A stretch of 25,655 nt of DNA from Hydnum rufescens UP504 (Eukaryota; Basidiomycota; Agaricomycetes; Cantharellales; Hydnaceae). The notes beneath the pieces were generated by a model. That model searched no databases and was not told where the DNA came from. It saw nothing but the letters and a program-made list of their open reading frames with translations. Of this stretch, positions 9,166 through 20,544 are shown in pieces (the stretch's first letter is position 1; every line of letters starts with the position of its first letter). Location: NCBI GenBank assembly GCA_014904985.1, contig MU129261.1:1-25655 (forward strand). The letters are read 5' to 3'. The translations under genes were made by a program, and so were the position numbers.

Positions 9166-10942
9166 GCTTTTGCCTTGTTCATCTCTTGTCCTTCTTGTGT
9201 TCAGTATCCCCCCCACTCTCATGCAAGGTCACCTGTTCGATGTTCACAGTCCCCCATTGGTCCCTCATGTCTTCCCCACTCGGGTTCTTGCCATCCTTTG
9301 GGTTCTCCTCACCATCATTCATGGTCTGGTGATCATTGCTTGTACTCTCCTGGCCATCATTTGCCATCTGTCCATCACTCACGTTCTTGTGAACATTGCC
9401 TGTATTCTCGTGGTGGCTCCTCTTCTTCTGACCATGCCCTGCATTCTCCTGCTCATGACAGGCATTCTGGTGACTGCTTGCCTCTCTTGGCCCTTGTTTG
9501 TGTTCCCCAATGCATCATTTGCCCCCCTGGCTTCCCCTCACGTTCCCCCTCCTGATCGGGACTTCCCCTCAGTTCAGGGGCTCCACCATGATGGGCAAGA
9601 GCCAGAAAATTCCATGTTGGAGGATCAGGCTCCAGAGGTGCAGACAGTCAGTCAGCTGCCTGGTCCTGTGTCCTCTGACCATGATCATGACACATCCATG
9701 CAAGTGGATGCATGACAAGTGGGCTTGCTGGTCTCTCCCAAGGATTCGCCCATCATTCCTTTGAGTGAATTCAATGATCTTGACATTCGGACTGATGACA
9801 ATGGACAGCCAGGCACAGAGAGTAATGAAACTGCTGAGGCTTCTCCAGTGAATCTGGATCCTCCCATTTTTGTTGGCGATTGGTTCCACATCGAGTTCTC
9901 CAGCATTACTGGTGATGTGAACATCAGGGAGGTCTTCAAGTGTCTTTCAGAAGACCACTTATTCAGTGTTCGTGTCTGGAAGAACAAGGGAGGAAAGGGC
10001 CTAGCATGCCTCAAGAAGAAGGTCATGTTGGCCTTCAAATTGCAGCTGTGACGGGATGCCATGCTCTCTCATTTCCAGAACTCCCCTGGATCTAGGCTGT
10101 TTGACTTCAAGGAGGCAACCAAAATTGCAGTGGCGCACCAGGAGTCCATTGCTTCCTTTCGATGGGTGTTGGATCCAGACTATGTTGAAATGTGCTATGC
10201 ACACCAGCAATCTGCTGATGACTTGACATTGATGCTGGAGAATGCCCCCACCTGCAGAGAGATTGGCGATCTTCACATGCTTCATCTCTTTCCACCCCCA
10301 CTTGAAGGAGACTCAGGAATATGGACCTTCATTCAATACCATTTCCTGGACTTGCATTGTTTTCCTCCATTGGTTGCAGATGAGGTCGAATATCCGCAGT
10401 GCATGTTAGATCGAGTGGAATTCACCACAGCATGGTTTCTGGCTACACTTGACCAGGAATATGATGTTATATGGTGCCACTTGAAGATGATTGTGAGTGC
10501 TCACACGGATTGGTGCAACCAGAATCTTTTGGCATTATGGGTGCCGCTTTATATCACTCATGGACTGTATGATGTTCTGGTTCATGAGCCTGGATGAATG
10601 GCAAAAACTGCTGTGGCCACAGGTGATCAAGCCATATTGTATTCCTGACCCTCCCATCCATGCCGTATGGAAGCCTTTGGATTCCTCAACTCCCAAGTCT
10701 GGTTCATTGAATGGGACTCATCCTCTCCACACCCCACCCTCTTTTTAAAGGCCGGTACACCATGTTCAGTGGGCCACAATAGTGTCCACCTCATTTCGGT
10801 GCCCTTCACCTCTCTTCATTTCTGTTACGCTCCTCTTCATCCCCATCGCTCCTCATTTCATGTTGCTCTTCTCTCTTCTCATCATGTCCCTCTCCTCTCT
10901 ATTATTTCTCCCTGCTGTGTTTGTTCAATTTGTTGCCTGTAG

Positions 10943-11458
10943 TATCTATGTATGTTGATAAATAATATGCCTATTATAGATGTGCCAAATTGATGTTGAG
11001 TGACACGGCAAGTTCTGGCTTTTTTGGCTACCCTATATGTCGCATTATCCCATACCACTTGGTCTAGAGAGGTTCCTGGTTACTCTTGAACATCTCAGAT
11101 AGAGAGGTGGGAAGTGGTGCTCCGAGCGCAGTCTACTCTTGTTTTGCAGAACTTAACAATCTCAATCAAGTTGTCCTGACCAGCATTGCACAACCCAAAC
11201 TGCCTTGTCTTGAGAGGTTCCTGGATTTTTTTCTTGAACCTCTCAGATAGGGCATCTGGATATCTTTGCTGCTAGTGGCCTTTACACTCCCTCTGGATCC
11301 ATATCCTTTCCACTTAACTCAATACCCACTCTTTATCCTTTCCTCACCCAAACTGGGCTTCTCATACACACCTGCCAGCAACCCATTGTATCATGTATTC
11401 GAGTCTGAGAAGTTCCTGAAGCCATTCTTGAATGACTCAGCTAGAGTACTGATTCACA
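10943..11458. repeat. Three-copy palindromic or decayed protein repeat ahead of gene C
   Basis: GAGAGGTTCCTGG...CTTGAAC.TCTCAGATAG occurs at 11067-11103 and 11212-11250, and diverged at 11407-11445. In the second copy the arms GAGAGGTTC (11212-11220) and GAACCTCTC (11236-11244) are perfectly complementary. Read as protein the copies give LERFL..LE.LR-like units, so a decayed helical repeat is an alternative. Confidence 0.5.
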
Positions 11459-14400
11459 ATGTCATCTACACTTGGCCATTCTTTGCTACCCTCAGCAAAT
11501 GCTAAAAAGCCAAGAATGTACCAAAAATCCTGCTTCACAAGCTGCAAGGTTGCCAAGGAGTCTGCGGAGGTGGAGGAATCCTCAGATGGGAGTGAGGTAC
11601 CTGAGAAAGTATGTCGCTAATCTGCCCATGTCATTGGCAATCCTTTCTTATGTGTTGCTTGGTACAGGCTTCCAGCTTCTCAAAACAGATATGTTCAAAA
11701 ACCCGAGCCAGAAAACACAAGGCTATTTGCAATGGATCTGATGAACAGCCCTCAGATGAGGATGAGTTGCCAAATACCATAAGTTTCAGTGATTCCCTAT
11801 CACAATTTTGTTCTGACATGCTACACCTTGCAGACCCAGAAGTCTGGACCTCCAGGTGTTAAATGATGCAAAGGCAATGTTCGCATCACTGCCTCCACCT
11901 CCACCTCAGTGCCTTCTACTTCCTGGACCAATCGTCCATATGTCGAGATGCAACCTCAGCCATCAGTTCCCTCTAAGCAGAAGCCTTTGTCCTGATCTCA
12001 AATATTCACGAGCAGGAGCCAGCTGCATGCAGATAAGGATGTTGCATATGGTTCTCCCTCCAACACCACCAATTTCAGTGACAATTACCAATCTCAGGCC
12101 TTTGAGGGTTTTGAGTCTGAGGACGCACTGGTTTCCATGCTCAATACTTCTGGCAAGGTCCCACCCATGTGCCTCCAGCCTCCAGTCTTTGACATTTCAT
12201 CGGACGACACCCCTCCTTCACCACAATCTGACATGCCAAGCCAACTACTCAATGAAGTGCAGAAAATCAATGATCCTCTCAAGTTACTTAATGAGGCATG
12301 AGAGTTAGCACTTTGTTTGCCTCCCAGCATTCCTGAGGCATGTCCTGGGGACTTCTTACATGTATGGGATGCCACCGATGTTCACACCATCTTATTGGCT
12401 TTGCCTGATGGCGGGAAGGACCCCATGAGGATTGCAAGTACATTGATTGCACCCTCAATCACATTTTCCAAGGGGTATCAGTTTCCCATCTTGCCAAGGA
12501 GATGAGGTGGGGTTGTTGTGGTGCTCTGGGCATTATTGAGGGACTTTCGTTCTTTGCTGAGACTCGTGGTCTCAATCTGGAACAGTTTGAGGTCAAGATC
12601 TTGAAGTTGTGGAAGGCCCTTGCACACACCATAGAGTATGTTTATTCATTCATCTGTTTTTGAATCCATCATATCTAATTGTTCTCTCTTTCCAGTGGAC
12701 AGTCTCCTGCATCTGGGTCTGTGGAATGGAAATCCACCATGCAAAGTTCTCGCTCGGCTGTGAAGTCACCAATCCCTCCTCTCATAGCCACACCTGCATC
12801 ACTCTGTCTGCCATCAAAGCCAGCAGCAACAGTGAGGGAGCCCCCGCCATCATTATCTCATGGCCTACACTCTAGGAAGCCCGCCGGCACTATTGAAGTC
12901 CCATTTGAAGTCAGATATGACCAGATGGTGCCTGGGGCTTTCGAGAATGAGCCAAATGTCTCCCACAACCATCCCAACACCAACACCAATCTGGATGATG
13001 ATTTCGATGAGGAAGAGGAAGATGATGACATCCTCCATGAGTCGCAGGCAGGCAGTGCTGACAATAACTGTTGTATAAAGCAATACAAAACAGGACCACT
13101 GCCTGTGGAGCTACTGGAGGAGGTATGGGCCATAACGGATGCCTTTGATCACACTCTGGTGGTCACAGCAGAAAAATACAATTGCCCGCTTGCCACAGTT
13201 CATCATCTTGCAAACCTTGAAGGTACCATACATGCAAAGTGCTTGCCCAACCCTTTTAATGGGTATGCATGAAGACATAAATTAGCTGGGCTTCCGCAAT
13301 GTAAATACCCAATTCTTAACCAAATCCATGAGAGTATCTAGTAACAGTCCTCCCTGTCTTTGTTAGTTTCACAGGCTGAGCTCTCTGCTGAATATGCAAA
13401 GGAGAAGGGGCAATATGAGGATGATCCTGAAGGTCTAGAGGCTTGGCAGGAGGAACTCTGCATGCTTGCCTGATGCTCAAAGGTTGACAATGATGTCGCA
13501 CTTACAACGGGCTCCAAACTTGCCAAATTTATCTCTCAGAAGAAGAAGAACCTCATGGGTGAGATGTCACACATGGGGCCTTTCAATGTCCACTCTATCT
13601 CATTCATTGTTTGTGGACGTGCCGATGCCTATGTTGCACATGCACAAAATGCAATACTCTGTAGTTCCCCTGAAATACAGCAACTAGCCAAGGAAGAATT
13701 CAATCTCAAGAAGACACTTGATGACTTGTTTGTCAAAGTTCTCGCTCAATGGTCGGATGTGAGGGGTCTTTCAAAGTGGCATCAAGAGACTGAGAAGAAA
13801 CAGCAAGAAGATGAACTCAGGAGCCACGATTCTGCATACTCTGCCGCATCCAAATACTTGCAAAATCTCTTCATTGAGAATGGACATACATGGTTCCCTG
13901 CTTTGGTCCCTTGGGTGTGAATCCTTGGCCTGCTTCGACAAAACCATATATGCATTGTAGGTTGGCCTTGTGAAGATGAATGTCCAGCCCCACATCTGAC
14001 CCACACCAACAAGAGCTGGGAGGGGGGACAGTGGTGCCTCCTAGTCTCCGAATTCCACAAGGGGAAAGGTTGCCCAATCAAGTTAGAGAAGTGGTCGGAT
14101 GATGATGCCGACAATGATGATGACATCCCATTGATCATTGACTGTAACCGAGTCATTGTGTACCATGTCCAAGATGCAAATTCAGGTGCTGGACCTGAGG
14201 GGGGCCAAAAACTACCCTCCAAGGAGCTGTTGTCAACATGGGCTCAATCCAAACTGCCTGCACACAAACCTCATGGCCCCTCAGGTTCAGGTGCTTCCTC
14301 AAAGGGCAAGAATTCAAAGGCCTCTCATAACCTATCAAAGGCCTTCATTGAGAATTCTGACTCAGAGGATCTTGGCCCAGACTTGGTCAATGGCACAGAA

Positions 14401-14748
14401 ACCACAGCAAAACTGGCAACAAATCCTTCTTCTGGGCTGACTGAGCCAAATGTTGGTGATACCATTCATTCGTACTTCGGGACCTTGGACAATCTAAACT
14501 GGGAGCCTGGCACTGTGACAAATGGCAATCCCAGTTTGGCCATTGGACCCATGAATTTGAATTTTGGAGCAACAGATCTGAACCTTGGAGCCTCAACTTT
14601 AGGCTCCACTAATCCAGGTGTTGTCCCACAGAACTGGTATGTGGAATCCTTCAACACCATGCTACCTCCTGTCACTTTGGATGGGTTTGATTTTTCACGT
14701 CTTGTGTTCAATCCTGATGGTACCCTTGATCTATCAAACTTCCAGTGA
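11459..14748 (+). pseudogene. Gene C: basidiomycete multicopy family-like protein, decayed
   Basis: Start MSSTLGHSLLPSANAKK at 11459. Introns 11609-11667 (59 bp), 12636-12695 (60 bp) and 13301-13366 (66 bp) keep the frame when removed. A slip or unrecognised intron lies near 11780-11834 and a frameshift near 12430. After a Ser/Pro-rich N-terminal third come HEDCKYIDCTLNHIF and an acidic DDDFDEEEEDDD tract (12991-13029). Then follow an HMG-box-like segment (LPNPFNGYA, then AELSAEYAKEKGQYED) and FNVHSISFIVCGRADAYVAH. This order (NxxNxY-type box, long helix, then a 'G.f..i.Fi..G' segment) resembles a large uncharacterised basidiomycete family; the match is from memory. In-frame TGA at 11864, 11993, 12299, 13270, 13471 and 13918. 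It ends TLDLSNFQ and TGA. Confidence 0.6.
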
Positions 14749-15096
14749 TTTCCAACATGTACCCCCACTTACAATTTTATGCTCTATTCGACTTAAGAAT
14801 CATATAGTCATTTTTACACTTGTATAATAACATAATACAGTGCATAATTACAGTTGCTACACCAAGCACAGTGAGGTCCGCCCTTCAGAGAACTTAAGCA
14901 CAATGCACCAAGTTCAGAACAAGGGGCCCCTGGGGCCCCTTGTCTGAGGATCTGAAATCCACCCCAGAGGCCCCAGGGGCCCCCACCTTAAAACATCTAG
15001 TTAGACTATTTAAATGCAAGGCTCATTGTATCTAACTAGATGTACATTTGTGGCTGACCAGGTTGTTGCATCCAAGTCCACAAGGAACTTGATACA
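14749..15096. other. Convergent intergenic region with two strong palindromes
   Basis: Lies between the 3' ends of gene C (+) and gene D (-). It holds a 25-bp palindrome at 14919-14943 (arms ACAAGGGGCCCC/GGGGCCCCTTGT) and a related GAGGCCCCAGGGGCCCC at 14967-14983. A 12-bp perfect inverted repeat CATCTAGTTAGA/TCTAACTAGATG lies at 14994-15005 and 15031-15042. It could be a small inserted element or shared 3' end signals. Confidence 0.7.
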
Positions 15097-15869
15097 TCAG
15101 TTTTGAGCCCAGGCTACCTGTTCGGCACTGAACCACCCACCAAGGTGCATGCCCTCATTATCATCAACATGATCAGGATCCATGTTACAAGTATTGTTGA
15201 GAGTAGTCTGAGTGGTCAAACATGGTGATGAGAATGAGGGCAGAGGGGGTGACTGAGGAAGCAAAACAGGAGGGGAAGGTGATGTACAAGAGGACGAGGG
15301 TGGAGGTCAAAAGCCATGTGCTTGTGTGCTCTGGGACTTGGCCCAATGCTGGAGGGACAGAGACATACTTGACTGATGAGGAGTACCTTGCTGCCCACAG
15401 ATACATGTGAGTTCAGATTTGAAGGACAAGTCGACTGTGAATTGATTTTGATGACAAGACATGACAGTCGCTGAGTTGCATCATCATCAGCTCCATCACA
15501 AGATTGGGTATCACTCCCAGCACCCTGAGAGACACTGGATTCCCCCTGAGGCACTGCAGGCCCAGCTCCAATCCTGGCACAAGACTTGGGATCTTTCAAT
15601 GTAGTAGGCAGGTCCACATCTTCTTTGTCAGACTTGGAAGAGGTCTTGGGGGGATCAATAGAGCATGTTTTTTGAGGGACTCTAGACTTGGGGCTGATCT
15701 TGGGTGGAGCTTTGGTGTGAGATTTAGAAGCCAAGGCCTTGGTACTTCTGGTATTAGAATGATGAGAGCAAAAGGTGGAGAGCTTTGGGGAGACTTCAGG
15801 TTCTGGTGCTGGGTAATGAGCATAGGGTTCGAGCAAGTCTGCTGGCCATTCATCATGATTAAGCAGTAG
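15097..15869 (-). pseudogene. Gene D: unknown protein, 5' part missing
   Basis: Opens after an acceptor-like ACTTGCAG (exon from 15869) with LLLNHDEWPADLLEPYAHYP. A Lys/Ser/Pro-rich basic stretch (ASKSHTKAPPKISPKSRVP) and an acidic CDGADDD follow. After an apparent intron starting near 15407 there is NTCNMDPDHVDDNEG, GGWFSAEQVAWAQN and TGA (15099-15097). It follows X2 on the same strand, as gene C follows X1, but I see no homology to gene C. No domain recognised; the exon structure 3' of 15407 is uncertain. Confidence 0.4.
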
Positions 15870-16351
15870 CTGCAAGTATGAACAGCAACTGTAATAAATT
15901 GTGAGGGAGCTTAAAAGCCTGAATCACAGCTACACAAAGATATTGTGACTTGGGGGAGAAGTCCTACAGGCTGAATACAAGTATGCAAGGTAGATATACA
16001 GTTGCCAGTTGAACAAAAGCTGCCAGTTGTGGAGACGAGAGAGCAAGATGAGAGAGTGGGAGACAAGAGAATGGTGAGACAAGAGAATGAGACAAGAGAA
16101 TGAGATGATAATCACTTTACTGGGCCCACAAATATGCACAGTAACAGATCAAGCATGTAGCCTAAAAAGCACTCCAATGCAAGGCTGAGTACTTCTTCAA
16201 CTATGCAGGTGATGTAAGTGTTTGATGACTCGACACTGGCAGATGCCAAATAGCATTGCAACTGTATAGGAATAAACTTTACACCATATATGGTATTAAC
16301 TTTACTTTATTATGAATACACAAAGGAAAAGAATGTGGAGAAGGATGAAAA
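15870..16351. repeat. Intergenic; short GAGACAAGAGAAT repeat
   Basis: A 13-bp unit GAGACAAGAGAAT repeats about three to four times at 16059-16103. Otherwise nothing is seen between X2 and gene D. Confidence 0.6.
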
Positions 16352-17340
16352 TTATGAGGCTGAGGACTCAGTGGGTTTGGAGTATTTGGGGTGCTCAAGG
16401 TTCAAATCCAATTTGATATGCCAAACAGGAGGAGACTTCGCAAATCCAAAGGATTCATCTGGAAGTAGATTGGGTGCCCAAGTGGTGCTGCAACCCTCAT
16501 TTACCAACCAACAGATCTGATGAATAATGGCATCAACAGGTCCCAAGGTAGGCCACATCATTGTCATGAACCCAACACTCATCACACGATTGCTATGGGC
16601 ATGGATCATCATCTTCATTCAATGAAGATCAAGATCAACAGTTTGGATGGGCAATTGGGCAAGCCAGGCAACCAACCATGCAGTGTCAAATTTGACAACT
16701 TGGAGGCAACATAAGTGCTGGTCCCTAGGTATTAACGGACCAACAATTGGCAGATACTGGTCATAGTTGAGGAAGTACTCCCTGTATCGAGACCTAGAAT
16801 CTTTGTCCTTAATCAAAGGAGGTGCTATCACCAAAAGATTGTCCAGTTCCTGCTGGCTGTGAGCATGAGCATATACCTGATTGATATATTATAAATCCCT
16901 CAACCCAGTGTAATGCTCAGATGGCACATGCAAAGGATTGATCATGACAGTCATGACCTCGGCCACATGAGTTGCAGCCCATCCCTCCAAAGTCACCTTC
17001 AGCTCATTGCATGGGTGGCTCCATTTGAACAGAAGCTGAATTGAAACCTTGCCCTTCTTGCATTCCATGTGAGCTGCAATCACCTGTGGGTACAGAGCCA
17101 GCCATATGTCAGGTGTTTGGAAGCCTTCTGGAACAGGGCCCAGAGAGATGATGAACCAATGGCCTGGAAGGGATTGGGGACCCCCTGTATGGTTCCTGTA
17201 CCCATTATTGCAAGGATCACGCATATGGGACCAAGGGGATTGAGTTTGAGTCTGATTTTGAGGGAAATGGAGATGAGATGGGGAGCATGGGTGAGAGCAG
17301 GGATCAGAACAAGGCTGAGAGTGAGATTGAGATTGAGAGT

Positions 17341-17453
17341 GAGAGTGATATCATGGGGAGCAGGTGTGATATTGAGGGGAGTGGGTGTGATATCGTGGGG
17401 AGTGGGTGCAATTTCATGGGGAGTGGGTGAAATATCGTGGAGAATGGGTGTGA
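17341..17453 (-). repeat. 24-bp repeat with CGA, TGA and CAA at the same codon
   Basis: On the minus strand the unit reads (R)Y(H/F)THSP. Its first codon is CGA, TGA, CGA, CAA, TGA across five successive units (forward strand: TCG, TCA, TCG, TTG, TCA). The frame is the one that leads into the PGHWF domain of X2. Confidence 0.8.
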
Positions 17454-17652
17454 GGATGAGAACAGGTGTGAGGATGAGAGTGGGAGTGAGGATGAGAGTG
17501 GGAGTGAGGATGAGAGTGGGAGTGAGGATGAGAACAGGAGTGAGGATGAGAGTGGGAGTGAGGATGAGAGTGGGAGTGAGGATGAGAACAGGAGTGAGGA
17601 TGAGAATGGGAGTGAGGATGAGAACAGGAGTGAGGATGAGAATGGGAATGAG
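17447..17652 (-). repeat. 18-bp minisatellite in X2
   Basis: AGTGAGGATGAGAGTGGG-type units, about eleven copies, alternating AGAGTGGG and AGAACAGG variants. In the X2 frame (minus) they give Ser/His/Pro-rich repeats; the acidic plus-strand frame (EDESGS) is a shadow. Confidence 0.85.
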
Positions 17653-17829
17653 AAGAGTGAGAAGAGCAAGAGCAAGGGTGATCGTCTGACCTAGAGTTGC
17701 CTGGAGACCCCAAGCATGAATGATAAGCACTTTGTCCTGGTACCACAGAACACTCAAGACAAAAGGATAGTACTCACTATCTACCCTCTTATGAGCCCTC
17801 TGCTCCTCATCATGGTCCAGACATTGAGG

Positions 17830-18330
17830 GGGGGTCAGCACACAAGGACTCGGTTCATGGGGTGGGGGCATCAACTTGTGAGGTGGAGAAGTCAACTCAC
17901 AAGGTGGGGGGGTCAACTCATGAGGCAGGGGTGTCAACTCATGAGGTGGGGGTGTCAATTCATGAGGTGGGGGAGGGGTTAACTCATGAGGGGGGGGCAT
18001 CAACTCATGAGGTGGGGGTGTCAATTTGCAAGGGGGGGGTGTCAACTCATGAGGTGGGGGAGTCAATTTGCAAGGTGGGAGGGGGGTCAACTCACAAGGG
18101 GGGGAGTCAACTCACGAGGTGGGGGGGTCAACTCGCAAGGTGCGAGTGTCAATTTCTGAGGAGGCATCTGTTCCCAAGGAGGGGATGTCAGCATGCAAGG
18201 GGGTGTAGGCATGTGGGGACATGGTGTTGGTATGCGAGGAGGGGGTGTAGACTCGCAATGGGGCATAGGAACATGAGGTGGTGTCAGTGTGCAAGGTGGA
18301 GGTGGAGGTGGAGGTGCACTAGGAGGGGGT
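17830..18330 (-). repeat. G-rich linker repeat in X2 (ELTPPPH units)
   Basis: GTCAACTCATGAGGTGGGGG-type units of 18-24 bp on the forward strand, with G runs of 5-9. On the minus strand they encode CELTPPP/HELTPPP. Variable G-run length shifts the frame between copies, so the translation here is not reliable. Confidence 0.8.
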
Positions 18331-20327
18331 ATCAGGACATGAAGGGGAGATCTTGAAGGGGGATGATGGGACAAGGCAGCCTGATGAGTGCTTGGATGTG
18401 CACTTGCCAAGCCTGAGCTAGTGCTAGCTCCAAGAGTCTCATCAACATCCCAACCATAATGCCTTGCTCATGCCCAAAGCTTCTTCTCCTTCTGAATTGC
18501 ATTTGCTTGGGCATTGCAAGGATCCCTCCATTCTATAACAAGGCATGCATCAAAAGGGCTGAGAGATTTTGCCTTTTTGCCCTGGGCAGCTGCCTGCCAA
18601 TGCTTTATATTGAGTAGAGCCTCCTCATCACCATTATGGGCTCGCTTCATCAACTGGTGAGCTGCCTCTTGTGTCTTATTGGCAGCCTCCTTTGCTTTCC
18701 TCTTCTTTGCAGTTGCAATGACAACCTGTTGATCATACTCTGCATCTGTCTCACCTCTTATAGGCTGAACATGTACAGGTGAATCAGAACCCAAACTTTC
18801 ATCCTCAGGATCTGAATCCCATGAGCTTTCCGAGAATATCTCCATCCCTGTCACAGGATGATCCCTGGAAGCATGAACTGGAGTAAAAGGACCATAGCTG
18901 AAGGTAGTCTTCAGGCAATACATCATAGATGGATTAGGAGTTAGAGAACCAGTCCCAAGAATCAGAGAATTGTTCCTGACAACATAGCACAGGACTATAT
19001 CTTCCATGGGTTCATCAGGAAGGACTCCAGGATAATGATGAGGGGTGATGATCCAAGGGTCAGGACAGTTGTGCTCCATGAGGAGCTGGACATAAATGTT
19101 GTGAGTGACCATCTTCCTTTTGGCTTCATCTGGGATGCCACTGGACTGATTGCCATCAGGAGAATTGTGATGAAGGCCATGCATAAGCTTAACATCTATG
19201 CCATGCTGTCTGAGCCAGATACCCCACACAGGGACTCCATGATGGAGGTCTTGGAGCCAAGGACCTTCCATTGAATGGACATACATGGCACCCATTAGAT
19301 TGTTGTCCACACCAAAATAAGCATGGGTCTCTGAATTTTCAGAGACCATGCAATTGATACACCAGTGCATCATCACATGTGCAAAGGTGCTGTATTCATA
19401 TGCAACCTGAATGTAATCCATAACAAGCCCACACAACACATTGAAATCCTTGTAAGTGTATGATAGTGAATGAACATTGAAAAAAGAGGCATTGCAGATG
19501 ATTTCTGGTTGAATGGGAAGGATCACATTACTCAGAGCGCCCTGGAGTCCTACAACTTGACCAGCTGAACACCACTTTCTAAAGTGATCATATTGAGTGG
19601 AGACAAAGGTCTCTAAGTGTCGCTGATACTGGTCAACTAGCTTGACACCAACATTGGGAACCTGTACAATATCTGCTTCAGCTGGGGGGGAGGGGTCAGA
19701 AGGTTGATGTGAGATGTAAGCAAGATATGGCATCTGGGTTGAATACAACATTGGCAACCACATAAAATTGAAGATGGGGGCCATACACACATCCTTGTGG
19801 GTAGATATGTAATGGCAAGAATAAAAAGCCTGTTCCCTGCCATAAAGTTCAGGGGTGAAGTTGAGTGGGCACTGTAACAAGAGCTGGAAGGGTCAGTGGC
19901 TATTTGTGAACATGACTGCCCACTCCACCCATGTGATGGCAGAATGTAAAGAATCATGATTGTGCCCATCATCATGTGGAACACCCTGCACAGAGCCAAA
20001 ATCTGTTTGTAAGTCAGAAAATTTTGTAGTTGAGCATAACATGTTCTACCCAAACTCACTGTTCTTTGAATGGTCAGACCATGCCACATGATCTGGAGTA
20101 TCCATGTGCACATTAGAGAACTCCAGTGCATCTCCCAAATTCCCTAGGGAGTTGATCCACGTTACAGGCTTGAGCTTGGCGGGGCCCTCACCTGCCACTG
20201 CACTGGAGGTGGCAGCAAGTGAGGACACACTGGCCAGAAACATTGGATCACCAGCAAAAACACCCCTTGCCATGCAACCAATGGAAACAGGTGTGCTGTG
20301 GGATGAAGAGGCAGCCACAGGGGACAT

Positions 20328-20544
20328 GACATACAACTTGAGATATTTGGATCCATGGAATCTCCTGCCCTCTCTCATTGAAGTATGTACATCTCACATG
20401 GATCTCCTGCTCTCACTTCACATTCAACTCACTTTATCTTTGCACTTTGGCTGTTTCTCCCCATTGATGAAGGAGGTTTAGGGCTCCCGGTATGTCCTTG
20501 CATGCTTATTACTGAGATTAAAAATGCCACTGACATGGATAACA
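20328..20544. promoter_or_regulatory. Divergent intergenic region between X2 (-) and the KDZ gene (+)
   Basis: About 200 bp separates the X2 start codon from the first plausible start of the transposase gene. No clear TATA box or operator was seen; the layout suggests shared control. This is an inference from gene order only. Confidence 0.35.

Larger units (their letters stand above)
6786..10750 (+). pseudogene. Paralogue X1: two-domain protein of unknown family, decayed
   Basis: Starts CCACCATG at 6786 (MPPKQTNMKTRKPTGKN). Traceable parts: an IQDWVLEYTN motif near 7205-7235, and an N-terminal domain with CFGVDHNLVGAF (about 7902-7937). A VDAPITSA repeat linker follows (8373-8560), then an acidic stretch and an intron 8919-8971 (53 bp, phase 0). 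After a Ser/His-rich or hydrophobic low-complexity zone comes a C-terminal domain with VGDWFHIEF (about 9870-9895), YAHQQSADDL (10197-10226), VEFTTAW (about 10418-10438) and FGFLNSQVW (10673-10700). These match X2 in the same order. Interruptions are TGA at 6987, 8149, 8260, 9713, 10049, 10595 and 10646 (plus 9127 and 9142 in one frame), one TAG near 8818, and frameshifts near 7100, 7690, 8490 and 8640. The C-terminus is uncertain. Function unknown. Confidence 0.65.
16352..20327 (-). pseudogene. Paralogue X2: two-domain protein of unknown family, best-preserved copy
   Basis: Start MSPVAASSSHSTPVS at 20327. Intron 20059-20003 (57 bp, GTGAGT...ACAG, phase 1). Exon 2 has ITWVEWAVMFTN, a TGA (19895-19893), then a 470-codon open stretch with CPLNFTPELYGREQAFYS, AYFGVDNNLMGAM (about 18920 codon region: 19320-19275) and a Lys/Ala-rich helix before TGA 18470-18468. 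A Pro/His-rich linker (ELTPPPH units, 18410-17830) and a Ser/His-rich linker follow. The C-terminal domain has PGHWFIISLGPV (about 17170), YAHAHSQQELDNLL (16875-16834), VKFDTAW (about 16690) and FGFAKSPPVWHI. It ends SSAS and TAA. Other breaks: TGA 17416, 17353 and 16621, and TAA 16891. Order and motifs match X1. Both cysteine-poor domains are unknown to me; no transposase or hydrolase signature seen. Confidence 0.65.

Noticed and set aside
8978..9715. 245-codon frame on + with a very hydrophobic, membrane-like stretch
   Set aside because: It is phase-compatible with the intron at 8919-8971, so I cannot exclude it. But X2 has a Ser/His-rich linker at the same place and another X1 frame gives the same character, so a membrane protein is not claimed.
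17437..17694. Acidic EDESGS repeat protein on +
   Set aside because: By-product of the 18-bp repeat within X2 on the other strand; no start context or downstream continuation.
17080..18090. 336-codon open frame on the minus strand (LTP/ILILTP repeats)
   Set aside because: It runs out of frame through the PGHWF domain that is conserved with X1. Its openness comes from repeats of 18 and 24 bp that stay open in several frames.
6786..20327. TET/JBP dioxygenase as a passenger gene, since these are known to accompany KDZ elements in basidiomycetes
   Set aside because: I found no convincing HxD...H iron-binding arrangement in X1, X2, C or D. Profile search of the joined exons would decide.
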